Shown: positions 29,765 to 43,181 of the stretch, piece after piece
Position numbering within the stretch: the stretch's first letter is position 1
How the letters are laid out: every line of letters starts with the position of its first letter
Assembly (NCBI RefSeq): GCF_900090275.1
Contig: NZ_LT607755.1
Coordinates: forward strand, 6,262,001 to 6,326,000
Direction: 5' to 3'
Length of the DNA: 64,000 bases
Source of the DNA: Micromonospora zamorensis
GTDB lineage: Bacteria; Actinomycetota; Actinomycetes; Mycobacteriales; Micromonosporaceae
Made by a program: the position numbers and the translations under genes
Notes under the pieces: model-generated
Told to the model about the DNA's origin: nothing
What the model saw: only the letters and a program-made list of their open reading frames with translations
Databases searched by the model: none

Positions 29765-29827
29765 CTCCCGACGAGGTCTACTCGAAGGGACCTGCCATTT
29801 TCGAGCCGCCCTTGTCATGATCCGTGC

Positions 29828-30136
29828 ATGGATCAACAGTCGGCACCCGTCACCATGCACATCTACTGCCGGGTCGACGTGATCGTCACCGACCCGGCGT
29901 CGATCACCCGCCAAGCGGTCGCCGACCTGCGCGCGGCCGACATCGACTGGTCCACAGAGGAGGACGACCTGGAGACGGCGGTCGAGGAGCTTCGATCGGA
30001 CCTCGCCGCTTCCGTGTCGGACCTCGTGAGGATCAGTCGCCTTACCGACGGCATCCCGGGGGTGGAGTTTCGCGGCGGCCTCTGCTGGACCGAGCAGGGC
30101 CCGGCCCGGGACCCGTTCCCCCCAGACGAGCAGTGA
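29828..30136 (+). CDS. Hypothetical protein, 102 residues
   Basis: A small acidic protein. It contains a strand-forming MHIYCRVDVIVTDPASITRQAV, an acidic helix (EEDDLETAVEELRSDLAASVSDLVR) and a C-terminal loop with GLCWTEQGPA. No family recognised. It lies 64 nt after the YCII gene, possibly in the same transcript. Confidence 0.65.
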   Translation: MDQQSAPVTMHIYCRVDVIVTDPASITRQAVADLRAADIDWSTEEDDLETAVEELRSDLAASVSDLVRISRLTDGIPGVEFRGGLCWTEQGPARDPFPPDEQ

Positions 30137-30251
30137 GGGCTGGAACGAGCAGTAAGTGCTGGGACGCGCGGTGACGGCGCGGGCACGCGGTGACAAAAGG
30201 TGGGCGGTATGGCCGTGCCGGACCGGGGTAGGAGGAACGACAACAACCGGC

Positions 30252-30386
30252 CAGCACAAGGTACGCCGGCTGCCGGTGATCGACGGGCATGAGCTGGTCG
30301 GCATCGTGGCTGTCGCCGACGTGGCCCGTTCCCTGCCGGAGCGCCCGGTGGGTGACCTCATCGAGGCCATCTCCGAGCGCAGCTGA
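30252..30386 (+). pseudogene. Truncated CBS-domain protein (C-terminal remnant)
   Basis: The frame GQHKVRRLPVIDGHELVGIV followed by AVADVARSLPERPVGDLIEAI matches the end of a two-CBS-domain protein, about 45 residues. The residues upstream in frame (arginine-rich, no CBS pattern) do not supply the first domain or the start of the second. It is therefore a 3' remnant left by deletion. A full-length relative is at 40610-41035. It ends just before a strong terminator. Confidence 0.75.
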
Positions 30387-30402
30387 CCGTCGCACCCTTC
30401 CT

Positions 30403-30431
30403 CGATCGCCGCCCCGGGTGGGCGGCGATCG
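30403..30431. terminator. Bidirectional terminator hairpin
   Basis: CGATCGCCGCCC at 30403-30414 and GGGCGGCGATCG at 30420-30431 form a perfect 12-bp stem with a 5-nt loop, between converging transcription units. Confidence 0.75.
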
Positions 30432-30486
30432 CCGTGTCTGGGCTCTGTCCGATCGGCGGTCGGGAGGACCAGAGCGACGGAGGCGG

Positions 30487-31287
30487 TCAGGAGGGCGGGG
30501 TGAGCGGGGCGGTCTCCCCGCGGGCGATGGTGCGTACCTGCTTCACCCAGCCGCGGCGGCGGGCCTCGTCGACGAAGTGCGCCAGCGGCGAGCGGAACAC
30601 CGGGTAGTCGTCGTAGTGGATCGGCACGGCCAGCTTCGGGCGGACCAGTTCCACCAGGTCGGCGCCCTGCCGGGCGTCCATGGTGAGCAGGATCCCGGCG
30701 ACCTTGGTGCCGCCGAGATGGATGAGCATCGCGTCGATGTCCGGGTAGCGCTCGGGGATGGCGGTGAGCAGCGGCCGGTTGAGCGTGTCGCCGGTGACGT
30801 AGAGCCGGAACTCGCGCCGCCCGGAGCGCTCCACGTCGATCATCGTGCCCATGACGTCGGGCATCAGCCGGTCCAGAGCACCCGGTCCGTGCTGTCCGGG
30901 CATCGAGGTCAGCCGCAGCGTCGTACCGTCGCGGTGCAGCTCCCGGGACGACCAGGTCGGCAGGCCCTGGGCGGCCTGGAAGCCCCAGCGACGCAGCCTG
31001 CGTTCCGCCGCCGGGGTCGTGACGATGGTCAGGTCGCGGTCCAGTTCCCGGCGGGCCACCCGGTCGAAGTGGTCTCCGTGCAGGTGGGAGAGGACCACCG
31101 CGTCCAGCTCCGGGAGCTGGGCGATGCGCAGCGCCGGGTCCGTGCGTCGGCGCGACCACAAACCCTTGCCCAGGTACGCCCGTTGGCCGCGGTGCAGAAA
31201 GTTCGGGTCGGTCAACAGGGTGAACCCGCCGATCCGCAGCACCGTCGTCGCGGTACCGATGAACGTCACCTGTGGTTGCTCCGCCAT
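30487..31287 (-). CDS. MBL-fold metallo-hydrolase (UlaG/RomA-like)
   Basis: A 266-residue protein with the beta-lactamase-like zinc motif SHLHGDHFD, an early strand VLRIGGFTLLTDPNF, a middle TSMPGQHGPG, the bridging Asp region RLYVTGDTLN, and a C-terminal HYDDYPVFRSP that supplies the last metal histidine. This resembles stand-alone lactonase or phosphodiesterase-like members; the substrate is unknown. ATG 31287 is preferred to GTG 31296 because AGGAGG sits 8 nt upstream of it. Confidence 0.88.
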   Translation of the reverse strand: MAEQPQVTFIGTATTVLRIGGFTLLTDPNFLHRGQRAYLGKGLWSRRRTDPALRIAQLPELDAVVLSHLHGDHFDRVARRELDRDLTIVTTPAAERRLRRWGFQAAQGLPTWSSRELHRDGTTLRLTSMPGQHGPGALDRLMPDVMGTMIDVERSGRREFRLYVTGDTLNRPLLTAIPERYPDIDAMLIHLGGTKVAGILLTMDARQGADLVELVRPKLAVPIHYDDYPVFRSPLAHFVDEARRRGWVKQVRTIARGETAPLTPPS

Positions 31288-31350
31288 CCTGCCCACCTCC
31301 TCCGGCTGCGGTACCCCGGCGAGCCCTGAGCATGCGGGTTGGTTCGGTGC

Positions 31351-35798
<4,448 letters not shown>

Positions 35799-35802
<4 letters not shown>

Positions 35803-35867
35803 CGAGGCGTACGGCTGGACGGGCGCCGGCCCGGCTCCCTGTTGCTGCTGGTCCTGACCTTGGCCAT
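35799..35867 (-). CDS. Upstream ORF (22 codons) overlapping the P-type ATPase start
   Basis: ATG 35867 has a strong GGGAGGACGAG ribosome-binding site, better than anything before the ATPase start. The peptide is basic (MAKVRTSSNREPGRRP, ending RTPR). Its TGA overlaps the ATPase ATG as ATGA, so ribosomes ending here could restart on the ATPase. The ATPase ATG has no Shine-Dalgarno of its own. An alternative is that the ATPase has another start and this is coincidence. Confidence 0.55.
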
Positions 35868-36019
35868 CTCGTCCTCCCACCGCCTCACGTCCGGCGGCCT
35901 GGCTTCCCGACCTGCCGTCCGTTATGCCCTTCGAGTGGTGGAACTTTCCGCCCTCGCCGAAGCATGGACGGGTTGGGCGGTGGAATCCGACGACCATCAC
36001 CGGACACGGGGAGGCCGGA

Positions 36020-36280
36020 ATGAGCATGCTGACGCGACACCTCAACGGTTCGCAGGAGAACGTGCAGATGTACAGCCGGCGGATGGACCTACCGATGCTG
36101 GGCGAGGTGGCCCTGCCGCCACCCGACAAGGTCATCTACTACGCCGGGATCGGCGTGCTCGCCGCGCTGCAGGTCATCGAGTGGCCGATCGCTCTGGTGG
36201 TCACCGCCGGTCACCTGCTGGCAGACCAGCATTTTTCCGGACTGGCGCGCGGGGTCGGGAGGGCACTGCAGGACGCCTGA
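36020..36280 (+). CDS. Small membrane protein divergent from the P-type ATPase
   Basis: An 86-residue protein. Residues 1-35 are polar (RHLNGSQENVQMYSRRMDL, then PPPDKVIYYAG). One or two hydrophobic stretches follow, from IYYAGIGVLAALQVIEWPIA to LVVTAGHLLA, and a short tail. ATG 36020 has GGGGAGG upstream. Adjacent and divergent to the ATPase, it may be a partner or regulator; that is inferred from location only. I do not recognise the family. Confidence 0.7.
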   Translation: MSMLTRHLNGSQENVQMYSRRMDLPMLGEVALPPPDKVIYYAGIGVLAALQVIEWPIALVVTAGHLLADQHFSGLARGVGRALQDA

Positions 36281-36338
36281 CGAGAGCCGGGTCACCGGCG
36301 ATTGACATGAATCCGGGTTGAGGTCCCATGCTCGGTCC

Positions 36339-37715
36339 ATGCCGAGCACAGTCGCCCCCGCCATACCCGCCGCAGCGGGACTGTTCGCACCGCGGCTGCG
36401 AGCGATGACGGTGGGCAGCGTCGCGTTGATCTCGTTGCTCGCCTTCGAGGCGCTGGCGGTCGGTACGGCGATGCCGACCGTCGCCCGCAGCCTGGACGGG
36501 CTCGCGCTGTACGGGATCGCGTTCGGTGGTCCGTTCGCCACGGGTGTGCTGGCCATGGTGGTTTCGGGCATCTGGTGCGACGCCCGAGGGCCTCGGGGGC
36601 CGATGTGGCACGGCGTCGCGTGGTTCGTCGTCGGGCTGCTGATCGCCGGGACCGCGCCCGTGATGAGTGCGCTGGTCGTCGGGCGGGCGGTGCAGGGTTT
36701 CGGCTCAGGGTTGCTCTCGGTGGCGCTCTACGTGATCGTCGGGCAGGCGTACCCGCAGGATCTGCACCGGCGGATCTTCGCGGCGTTCGCGGCGGCGTGG
36801 GTCGTACCGTCGCTGGTCGGGCCGGCGATCGCCGGTCTGATCGTGCAGTACCTGGGCTGGCGGTGGGTCTTCCTGGCGGTCCCGGCGGTGGCCGTGCCGG
36901 CGGTGTTGCTGATCCATCCGGGCCTGCGGTCGCTGGGCCGGAGTGTGGCGAGCAGCCCGGCGGCCGGTGCGGCGGCACGGATCGGTTGGGCGTGCGGGGC
37001 GGCGGTGAGCGCCGCACTGCTGCACATCGGGGGACAGCAGCGTGGCGTCACTGCCCTGGTGCTGATTGCGGTCGCCGTGGTCGGCCTGCTGGTCTGCGCT
37101 CCCCGCCTGCTGCCGGCCGGGTTCCTCCGGGCGGCCCGAGGGCTGCCCACCGTCGTCGGGCTGCGCGGGCTGGCGTCGGCGGCGTTCGTCGGCGCCGAGG
37201 TCGTCATCCCGTTGATGCTCTCCCGGGAGCGGGGCCTCTCGCCCACGGCGGCCGGGCTGGTCCTGACGGTCGGCGCGCTGGCGTGGTCGGTGGGCTCCTG
37301 GTTGCAGGGCCGGATCCCGGTGCCGGCCTCCCGGGCCAGCCTGCCGCGTGCCGGGCTGACCTGCATCACGGTCGGCACCGCCACTGTGGCGCTGGCCGTC
37401 CTACCCGAGTTGCCGATCATGGTCGCCGTGCTCGGCTGGGCGGTCGCCGGCCTCGGCATGGGGCTGCTCTACCCGTCGTTGTCGGTGCTCACCCTGGAGC
37501 TGTCCGCCCCCGGTGAGCAGGGCCGCAACAGTTCGTCGCTGCAACTGGGCGACAACCTCTTCGCGGCGACAGTGCTGGCGCTCACCGGGGCGGTGCTGGC
37601 GGCGGGAAGCGCACCTGGCCCGGCCAGTTACACGCTGACCCTGGTGGTGGCCTCCGGCTTGGCGCTGCTCGGGGCGCTGCTGGCCGGCCGTGTCGTGGTG
37701 GGCAGGGGCGCGTAG
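36339..37715 (+). CDS. MFS transporter
   Basis: A 458-residue multi-helix transporter. The first helices contain VALISLLAFEALAVGTAMPTV, and motif A-like SGIWCDARGPRGP follows helix 2. GRAVQGFGSGLLSVALYVIVG matches the DHA2/EmrB-type helix 4-5 region. The overall length fits 12-14 helices. The substrate is not readable. The ATG at 36339 is the first start within the family frame, though no clear ribosome-binding site precedes it; TTG 36318 is an alternative. Confidence 0.82.
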   Translation: MPSTVAPAIPAAAGLFAPRLRAMTVGSVALISLLAFEALAVGTAMPTVARSLDGLALYGIAFGGPFATGVLAMVVSGIWCDARGPRGPMWHGVAWFVVGLLIAGTAPVMSALVVGRAVQGFGSGLLSVALYVIVGQAYPQDLHRRIFAAFAAAWVVPSLVGPAIAGLIVQYLGWRWVFLAVPAVAVPAVLLIHPGLRSLGRSVASSPAAGAAARIGWACGAAVSAALLHIGGQQRGVTALVLIAVAVVGLLVCAPRLLPAGFLRAARGLPTVVGLRGLASAAFVGAEVVIPLMLSRERGLSPTAAGLVLTVGALAWSVGSWLQGRIPVPASRASLPRAGLTCITVGTATVALAVLPELPIMVAVLGWAVAGLGMGLLYPSLSVLTLELSAPGEQGRNSSSLQLGDNLFAATVLALTGAVLAAGSAPGPASYTLTLVVASGLALLGALLAGRVVVGRGA

Positions 37716-37778
37716 CCGGACTGGCGATCCGCAGATTCGGCACCGCCCGACGCTGGTCGGCCGGGAGGATGGCGGGCG

Positions 37779-38432
37779 ATGAGTTTCCTGACCGTCCTGC
37801 CGCTGGCCGTGGTGATGGTCGCCGGGACCAAGGTGGTCGTGGCGGTCTTCCTCGCCTCGTCGGACCGCCCTCGGGCCGCGTCGCTGGGCTTCCTCTTCGG
37901 CGGCGGGCTGGTGGTGGCCGCCGGAGTGACCGTGAGTTGGCTGGTCACCCGCCTTGTGGGCGGTCTGGCCATGGATGCCGGCGCCGTGGCCGGCCGGATT
38001 GACCGGGGTCCGGCCATCGACCTGGTGGTGCTCGTCCTGCTGGCCAGCCTGGCCGTGGTGGTGTGGCTGCGCCGGAATCGGGCCGGGCAGCCGCGGTGGC
38101 TGGGGGACCTCAACCACGCCGGTCCGGCCCGGGCCGCGCGACTCTGCGCGCTGCTCTTCGTCGTGACGCCCAGCGACGACCTGACCATGGCAGCAGTGGG
38201 AGCGAGCGTCGCCCGGCACGACCTGCCGTGGTGGAACCTGGTGCCGTTCGTGCTGGTCACGGTCTTTCTGCTCGCTCTTCCGCTGCTGGCTCGGTTGGTG
38301 CTCGGGCCGCGCGCGGTGCGGTCGCTGACCCGGATGCGTGACTGGGCCGAGGGGCACTCCTGGGTAGTCGACGAGGTGCTGATCGGCTTCTTCGCACTGC
38401 TGACCGTGGTGGATCTGGTGCGGTCGGGATGA
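37779..38432 (+). CDS. GAP-family (Sap-like) membrane protein
   Basis: A 217-residue integral membrane protein with about six hydrophobic segments (for example LTVLPLAVVMVAGTKVVVAV, IDLVVLVLLASLAVVVWL, ALLFVVTPSDDLTMAAVGAS, LVPFVLVTVFLLALPLLARL). The pattern resembles the GAP family related to the mycobacterial sulfolipid-addressing protein Sap, which moves lipids or small molecules. Here the conserved PS-D segment is PSDDL. Assignment is moderate. The stop overlaps a possible start of the next ORF. Confidence 0.6.
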   Translation: MSFLTVLPLAVVMVAGTKVVVAVFLASSDRPRAASLGFLFGGGLVVAAGVTVSWLVTRLVGGLAMDAGAVAGRIDRGPAIDLVVLVLLASLAVVVWLRRNRAGQPRWLGDLNHAGPARAARLCALLFVVTPSDDLTMAAVGASVARHDLPWWNLVPFVLVTVFLLALPLLARLVLGPRAVRSLTRMRDWAEGHSWVVDEVLIGFFALLTVVDLVRSG

Positions 38433-38548
38433 GTCACAACCCGTCGTCAGTCGCCGTCCAGCACCGGCCGACCACCTCGCTGACACGTACGGGGGAACCG
38501 GGCGGAGATGAGAGCAACAACGGTTCACGTTCGTCTTACGGTGACGCC

Positions 38549-38743
38549 ATGTTCGCTGTCGTCACCACGGTGATCCTCTACGTCTTCGGCTTCGTCTTCC
38601 TCTACGGCGTGATCCGGCTGGGTGTCCGCCACGCGTTGGAGGACCTGGAGTTGCAACGGGCCAAGGCCCACCGCGAGGAGGAGTTGGCGGCCGCCCGCGA
38701 CCGCTCCTTCATGCGCGACAACGCCTTCCTCTCCGGCAGTTGA
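38549..38743 (+). CDS. Small single-helix membrane protein, unknown
   Basis: A 64-residue protein: one membrane helix (MFAVVTTVILYVFGFVFLYG) followed by a charged helix rich in Glu/Arg/Ala (LEDLELQRAKAHREEELAAA). ATG 38549 is chosen because the membrane segment begins there; an earlier ATG at 38429 would overlap the preceding stop (ATGA) but adds 40 residues with no pattern. A -10-like TTAC lies close upstream, so a leaderless transcript is possible. Confidence 0.6.
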   Translation: MFAVVTTVILYVFGFVFLYGVIRLGVRHALEDLELQRAKAHREEELAAARDRSFMRDNAFLSGS

Positions 38744-38838
38744 GCACCGGTTCGGTCCGGCCCAGGCCGGCGGTGTCCCGGGACGGCCCGGGAGCCGCCG
38801 GGCGGTTCGGCATGCCGGATGCGAGGATCGCACCCGTG

Positions 38839-39387
38839 ATGGGAACGCTGAAGACCGAACCGGCCCGCGCCCGCCTCGACCTGCTCGCCCCGCCGGTGGC
38901 GGAGGCCATCGCGCAGTGGCCCGCCGACGCGCCCGTGGACGTCAACGATGTGCTGGTCGCGCCGATCGACGCCGAACTCGCCGACACCGCAGCGTTCTGC
39001 GCGGCGTACGAGGTGGGGTTGGACGTGTCGGCCAACTGCGTCGTGGTGGCTGGCAAGCGTGAGGGTGTGGTGCGCTACGCGGCCTGCATCGTCCTGGCGA
39101 CCACCCGGGCCGACGTCAACGGGGTGGCCCGCCGCACGTTGGACGTGCGCAAGGCGAGCTTCGCACCGATGGACGACGCGGTCGAGCTGACCGGCATGGA
39201 GTACGGCGGCATCACCCCGATCGGGCTGCCGGCGCAGTGGCCCATCCTGGTGGACGCGCGGGTGATCGCCACGCCGCACGTGATCATCGGGTCCGGCGTA
39301 CGGCACAGCAAGATCGCACTGCCGGGGCCGGCGTTGGGCGCACTGCCCGGTGCGCAGGTGGTGGAAGGGCTGGCCAGACCGGCCTGA
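38839..39387 (+). CDS. YbaK-like aminoacyl-tRNA deacylase domain protein
   Basis: A 182-residue single-domain protein of the YbaK/EbsC fold, which removes wrong amino acids from tRNA (typically Ala or Cys from tRNA-Pro). Recognisable features: ANCVVVAGKREGVVRYAACIV (central strands), a conserved lysine in VARRTLDVRKASFA, EYGGITPIGLPAQWPILVD, and HVIIGSGVRHSKIALPG. ATG 38839 is chosen as the start nearest the conserved domain; upstream in-frame starts add Gly/Arg-rich residues. It lies close to proS on the map, which fits a proline-tRNA proofreading role by inference. Confidence 0.8.
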   Translation: MGTLKTEPARARLDLLAPPVAEAIAQWPADAPVDVNDVLVAPIDAELADTAAFCAAYEVGLDVSANCVVVAGKREGVVRYAACIVLATTRADVNGVARRTLDVRKASFAPMDDAVELTGMEYGGITPIGLPAQWPILVDARVIATPHVIIGSGVRHSKIALPGPALGALPGAQVVEGLARPA

Positions 39388-39408
39388 GCAGGCATCGGCA
39401 TCGATGTT

Positions 39409-39422
39409 GTTGCACGTGAAAC
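39409..39422. promoter_or_regulatory. Distal parS-like site
   Basis: GTTGCACGTGAAAC differs from parS at one base (T to G at position 4); with flanks, TGTTGCACGTGAAACA matches 15 of 16. It lies between two convergent genes, about 30 kb from the main cluster. Confidence 0.65.
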
Positions 39423-39454
39423 ATCGTGATCATCAATGCCGGCGCCCCGGTGGC

Positions 39455-40090
39455 TCAGTGTGCCGCAGCCTCGCGCTGCTCGACCTCGCTGAGCGCGGCG
39501 AGCAGTGTCTGCACCTCCTGTGCGCCGGAGACCGCGTACTTTCCGGCCAGGACGAAGGTCGGCACGCTGGTGATGCCGAGGTCCCGAGCTGCGGCCAACT
39601 CGGCGGCGATGTCGGTGACGCGCTCGTCGGAGTCGAGGAAGCGGCGGACGTCGGCCGCGTCCAGGCCGATCCCACCGGCCACCGCGGCCAGCGCCTCCCG
39701 GGAGCCGACGTCGACACCCTCGTTGAAGTGCGCCTGGTAGAGCGCCTCCACCATCTCGGCCGCCCGACCGTGGTCGGTGGCGTAGGAGACCAGCCGGTGC
39801 GCGTCGAAGGTGTTGGCGATCACCGCACGGTCGTAGTCCAGCCGGAGCCCGTCAGCCGCCGCGACCTGGGTCACGTGCGCGACCATCTGCTGGGCGCGCT
39901 CCGGGCCGCCGAACTTGCCGGCCAGCGCCTGCACCAGCGGAAGCGGCTGGGGCACCGGTGACGGGTCGAGCTGGAACGGTCGGTAGCGGACCGTCACCTC
40001 ACCCTCGTAACGGGCGAGGGCCTCATCCAGGCGGCGCTTGCCGATGTAGCACCACGGGCAGATGACGTCCGCGTAGATCTCGATCTCCAT
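39455..40090 (-). CDS. DsbA-family oxidoreductase (FrnE-like)
   Basis: A 211-residue thioredoxin-fold protein with a CPWC active site (C11, C14) at the N-terminus, ADVICPWCYIGKRRLDEAL. The FrnE/HCCA-isomerase-like helical insertion includes DAHRLVSYATDHGRAAEMVEAL, and SVPTFVLAGKYAVSGAQ is the cis-proline segment near the C-terminus. There is no signal peptide, so it is probably cytosolic. ATG 40090 begins the conserved domain. It lies 20 nt downstream of sufE on the same strand. Confidence 0.93.
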   Translation of the reverse strand: MEIEIYADVICPWCYIGKRRLDEALARYEGEVTVRYRPFQLDPSPVPQPLPLVQALAGKFGGPERAQQMVAHVTQVAAADGLRLDYDRAVIANTFDAHRLVSYATDHGRAAEMVEALYQAHFNEGVDVGSREALAAVAGGIGLDAADVRRFLDSDERVTDIAAELAAARDLGITSVPTFVLAGKYAVSGAQEVQTLLAALSEVEQREAAAH

Positions 40091-40110
40091 GATCGGTGGC
40101 AACCTCACGG

Positions 40111-40539
40111 TCAGCCGAGTTGTTCCCGCACCTGACGCTTGAGCCGGCCCAGGATCGCCGTGCCGCCGCGGATCCGCAGCGGGCTGATCGCCTGCGCCAG
40201 GCCCATCCGCTGGTAGAGGTCGTCCGGCACGTCCAGCACCTGCTCGGCGCTCGCGCCCGCCAGCCCTTCGGCGAGGATCCCCGCGAACGCCCGGGTGGTC
40301 GGCGCCTCCGGCGGGCAGTCGAAGACCGTCTCCACGGTGCCCTCCGGGGTCACCCTGGCGCGCAGGAAGAACGACGTCTGACACTCCGGCACCTGCTCCA
40401 TGCCCTCGCGTGCGGCGGCGCCCTCCGGCAGCACCGGAATGACGTCGGCGTACTCCAGGAGCATCTCCAGCACCAGGTCGCGCGGGGCGGCAGCGAACTC
40501 GTCGACGATCTCGGCCAGTCGGGCCGGCATGTCAGCCAT
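40111..40539 (-). CDS. sufE: SufE-family sulfur acceptor
   Basis: A 142-residue SufE protein that takes sulfane sulfur from a cysteine desulfurase or sulfurtransferase and passes it to the SufBCD scaffold. The acceptor is C53 in QVPECQTSFFLRARV. FDCPPEAPTTRAFAGILAEGL and the C-terminal MGLAQAISPLRIRGG are typical. In Streptomyces-type genomes sufE sits beside sseA; here sseA is about 4 kb away, with proS and other genes between. ATG 40539. Confidence 0.93.
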   Translation of the reverse strand: MADMPARLAEIVDEFAAAPRDLVLEMLLEYADVIPVLPEGAAAREGMEQVPECQTSFFLRARVTPEGTVETVFDCPPEAPTTRAFAGILAEGLAGASAEQVLDVPDDLYQRMGLAQAISPLRIRGGTAILGRLKRQVREQLG

Positions 40540-40609
40540 GCGTCGAGGCTACCGCCGGTCAGTTGCGAACAGGCCGGCGGCGCATTGCTGCGCCTGGCCG
40601 GCCCGTTCG

Positions 40610-41035
40610 TCACACCGTTGGCGACTGCTCGCTGATCTCGCTGAGAGCGCTGGTGGGGTCGAGTTGCATGGCCAGGTCGCCGAGCGAGACGATCCCGACC
40701 AGCTTGCGATCACTGTCACAGACCAGCACACGCCGAATGCCCCGGTCGCGCATGAGCGCGGCCGCCTCACCCGCCGTGCAGTGCTGCTCGATCATGACCA
40801 CCTCGCGGGTGACGATCGAGCCGATGGTGGTGGCCGCAGGGGAGCTGTTCTCCGCCACTGCCCGCACCACGATGTCCCGGTCGGTGAGCATGCCGGCGAG
40901 GCTGGCACCGTCGGTGACCACCACATCGCCGATGTCCGCCTCCTTCATCACCCTGGCCGCTTCGTCCAGTGTGGTTTCGGCCGGCAGGTACACGACCTGT
41001 TTGGTCATCACGTCACTGACCCGGTAACCGGTCAT
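40610..41035 (-). CDS. Two-CBS-domain protein
   Basis: A 141-residue protein made of two CBS domains. The first runs VSDVMTKQVVYLPAETTL to MLTDRDIVVRAVAE, the second from TREVVMIEQHCTAGEAAALM to LVGIVSLGDLAMQLDP. CBS pairs bind adenine nucleotides or SAM and often serve as stress-linked sensors. ATG 41035. A truncated relative is at 30252-30386. Confidence 0.9.
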   Translation of the reverse strand: MTGYRVSDVMTKQVVYLPAETTLDEAARVMKEADIGDVVVTDGASLAGMLTDRDIVVRAVAENSSPAATTIGSIVTREVVMIEQHCTAGEAAALMRDRGIRRVLVCDSDRKLVGIVSLGDLAMQLDPTSALSEISEQSPTV

Positions 41036-41093
41036 GAGAGCCCTCCGAAGACGTATCCACCCGATCCAACTGCACTACCCCGTGACGCGACAG

Positions 41094-42863
41094 CTACACC
41101 AGGCTCGCACGTTCCTGGCGTACCTCGTGGACGAGCTGCTCCACCAGACCCTCCAGCGGCAGCTCGGTGCGCCCGTCGCCGGCCCGCTCGCGCAGCTCGA
41201 CGTACCCGTCGGCGAGTCGACGGCCGACCACGACGGCCCGGGGGATGCCGATCAGCTCGGCGTCGGTGAACTTCACCCCCGCCGAGACGTGTGTGCGGTC
41301 GTCGATCAGCACCCGCAGTCCGGCTGCGGCGAGGCGCTCGCCGAGCGCCAGCGCCGCGTCGAGCTGCGGGCCCTTGCCCGCAACCACCAGGTGTACGTCG
41401 CACGGCGCGATCGCCGCCGGCCACACCAGCCCCCGGTCGTCGTGGTGCTGCTCGGCGATCGCCGCGACCGCCCGGGAGACCCCGATGCCGTAACAGCCCA
41501 TGGTCGGCCGGACCGGTTTGCCGGCCGGACCGAGCACGTCGACCGCGAAAGCGTCGGTGAACCGGCGGCCGAGCTGGAAGATGTGCCCGATCTCGATGCC
41601 CCGCCGGATGGTCAGCTCCCCCGCGTCGCAGTCCGGGCAGGGGTCGCCGGCGCGCACCTCGGCCGCCTCGATCGTGCCGTCGGGCGTGAAGTCCCGACCG
41701 CAGACCACGTCGGTCGCGTGACGGCCCGGCTCGTTCGCCCCGGTCAACCAGGCCGAACCGGTCACCACCCGCGGATCGACCAGGAGACGGATGCCCAGCT
41801 TGTCGAGCAGTTGCGGCCCGATGTACCCGCGTACCAGCTCGGGATGGTCGGCCCACTCCTCGAAGACGGCCACCTGCGCCGGGTGCAGGGCGGCACCGAC
41901 CCGCTTGAGGTCGACCTCCCGGTCACCCGGCAACCCGATCACCAGAGGTTCGGAGCGCTCGGCGCCCGGCTGGCGGACGGAGAGCACGACGTTCTTCAGT
42001 GTGTCGGCGGCGGTCCAGTCGTCCCGACCGCCCAACCTGCGGGTGTTGGCCAGCTCCACGAGGCTGGCGATCGTCGGGGTCTCCGGCGTGTCGTGCACCT
42101 CGACGGCCGGCTGCGCGCCCGGGTCGCCGGTGGCCGGTGCCCGGGTCACCACCGCCTCGGTGTTGGCCGCGTAGTCGCAGGCGGTGCAACCGACGTAGGT
42201 GTCCTCGCCGACCGGTGTCGCCGCCAGGAACTCCTCCGACGCGGAGCCGCCCATCGCCCCGGACATCGCGTGCACCACCGTGTAGTCCAGGCCCAACCGG
42301 TCGAAGATCCGCCGGTACGCCGCGCGATGCCGTGCGTACGCGTCCCGCAGCCCCGCATCGTCCAGGTCGAAGGAGTACGCGTCCTTCATCAGGAACTCCC
42401 GGCCGCGCAACAGACCGGCCCGGGGCCGGGCCTCGTCGCGGAACTTCGTCTGCACCTGGAAAAGCGTCACCGGGAAGTCTCGGTACGAGGTGAACAGGTC
42501 CTTGACCAGCAGCGCCGCCATCTCCTCGTGGGTGGGCGCCAACAGGTGCTCGGCACCGCGCCGGTCGGCGAGGGTGAAGATGTCGTCGCCGTACTCCGCC
42601 CAGCGGCCGCTCGTCCGATAGGGATCGGCCGGCAGCAACGCCGGGAAGTGCACCTCCTGGTCGCCGATCGCGAACAACTCGCCCCGCACCACGTCGGTGA
42701 TCCGATCCAACACCAGCTTGCCCAACGGCAGCCAGGTGTAGCCGCCCGGTGCGGCGCGACGGATGTAACCGGCGCGCAGGAGGAGCCGGTGGCTCGGCAC
42801 CTCCGCGTCGGCCGGATCCTCGCGCAGGGTCCGCAGCAACAGGGTCGACATGCGTAGCAGCAT
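41094..42863 (-). CDS. proS: Prolyl-tRNA synthetase (bacterial type, with editing insertion)
   Basis: A 589-residue class II synthetase charging tRNA-Pro. Motif 1 is near [15 protein letters not shown], motif 2 is [21 protein letters not shown], and motif 3 is [20 protein letters not shown]. An insertion domain of about 180 residues (residues 220-400), containing [14 protein letters not shown] and the [13 protein letters not shown] part, is the Ala-tRNA-Pro editing (INS) domain. The C-terminal anticodon-binding domain holds [19 protein letters not shown] 42863 is chosen; an in-frame ATG at 42851 is also possible. Confidence 0.95.
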   Translation of the reverse strand: MLLRMSTLLLRTLREDPADAEVPSHRLLLRAGYIRRAAPGGYTWLPLGKLVLDRITDVVRGELFAIGDQEVHFPALLPADPYRTSGRWAEYGDDIFTLADRRGAEHLLAPTHEEMAALLVKDLFTSYRDFPVTLFQVQTKFRDEARPRAGLLRGREFLMKDAYSFDLDDAGLRDAYARHRAAYRRIFDRLGLDYTVVHAMSGAMGGSASEEFLAATPVGEDTYVGCTACDYAANTEAVVTRAPATGDPGAQPAVEVHDTPETPTIASLVELANTRRLGGRDDWTAADTLKNVVLSVRQPGAERSEPLVIGLPGDREVDLKRVGAALHPAQVAVFEEWADHPELVRGYIGPQLLDKLGIRLLVDPRVVTGSAWLTGANEPGRHATDVVCGRDFTPDGTIEAAEVRAGDPCPDCDAGELTIRRGIEIGHIFQLGRRFTDAFAVDVLGPAGKPVRPTMGCYGIGVSRAVAAIAEQHHDDRGLVWPAAIAPCDVHLVVAGKGPQLDAALALGERLAAAGLRVLIDDRTHVSAGVKFTDAELIGIPRAVVVGRRLADGYVELRERAGDGRTELPLEGLVEQLVHEVRQERASLV

Positions 42864-43181
42864 GCGCGCAGCGTAGAGCCGTGCCGAGCGCCCAAGCGAC
42901 CCAATTCGTCCGGTGCGTCGCGGGCCGTTGCCCGGAATCCCGGAAACGGCCTGTCCGTCCGGCAACCGTCCGGAGAGGCATCACGTCTCTCACGCACCAC
43001 CACCCAAAGAAGCGGCCCGTGGACCCTGCTGAGTCTCGGGTCAGACCGCAGGGATTGGCCGACGGAGGTGTCGCGCGGCTGTCCATGACCTCCGCCACGT
43101 CGCCCGTTCGGGGCACTTGCCGCCGCGCCTCCGATGACAGACTGGTCGCCGCAGGCAACGAACGGCGTAAGGGGAACGCGG

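Noticed and set aside
30156..30251. N-terminal part of the 30156-30386 frame as coding
   Set aside because: The residues do not resemble a CBS domain and are arginine-rich with no ribosome-binding site; only the last 45 codons match the family.
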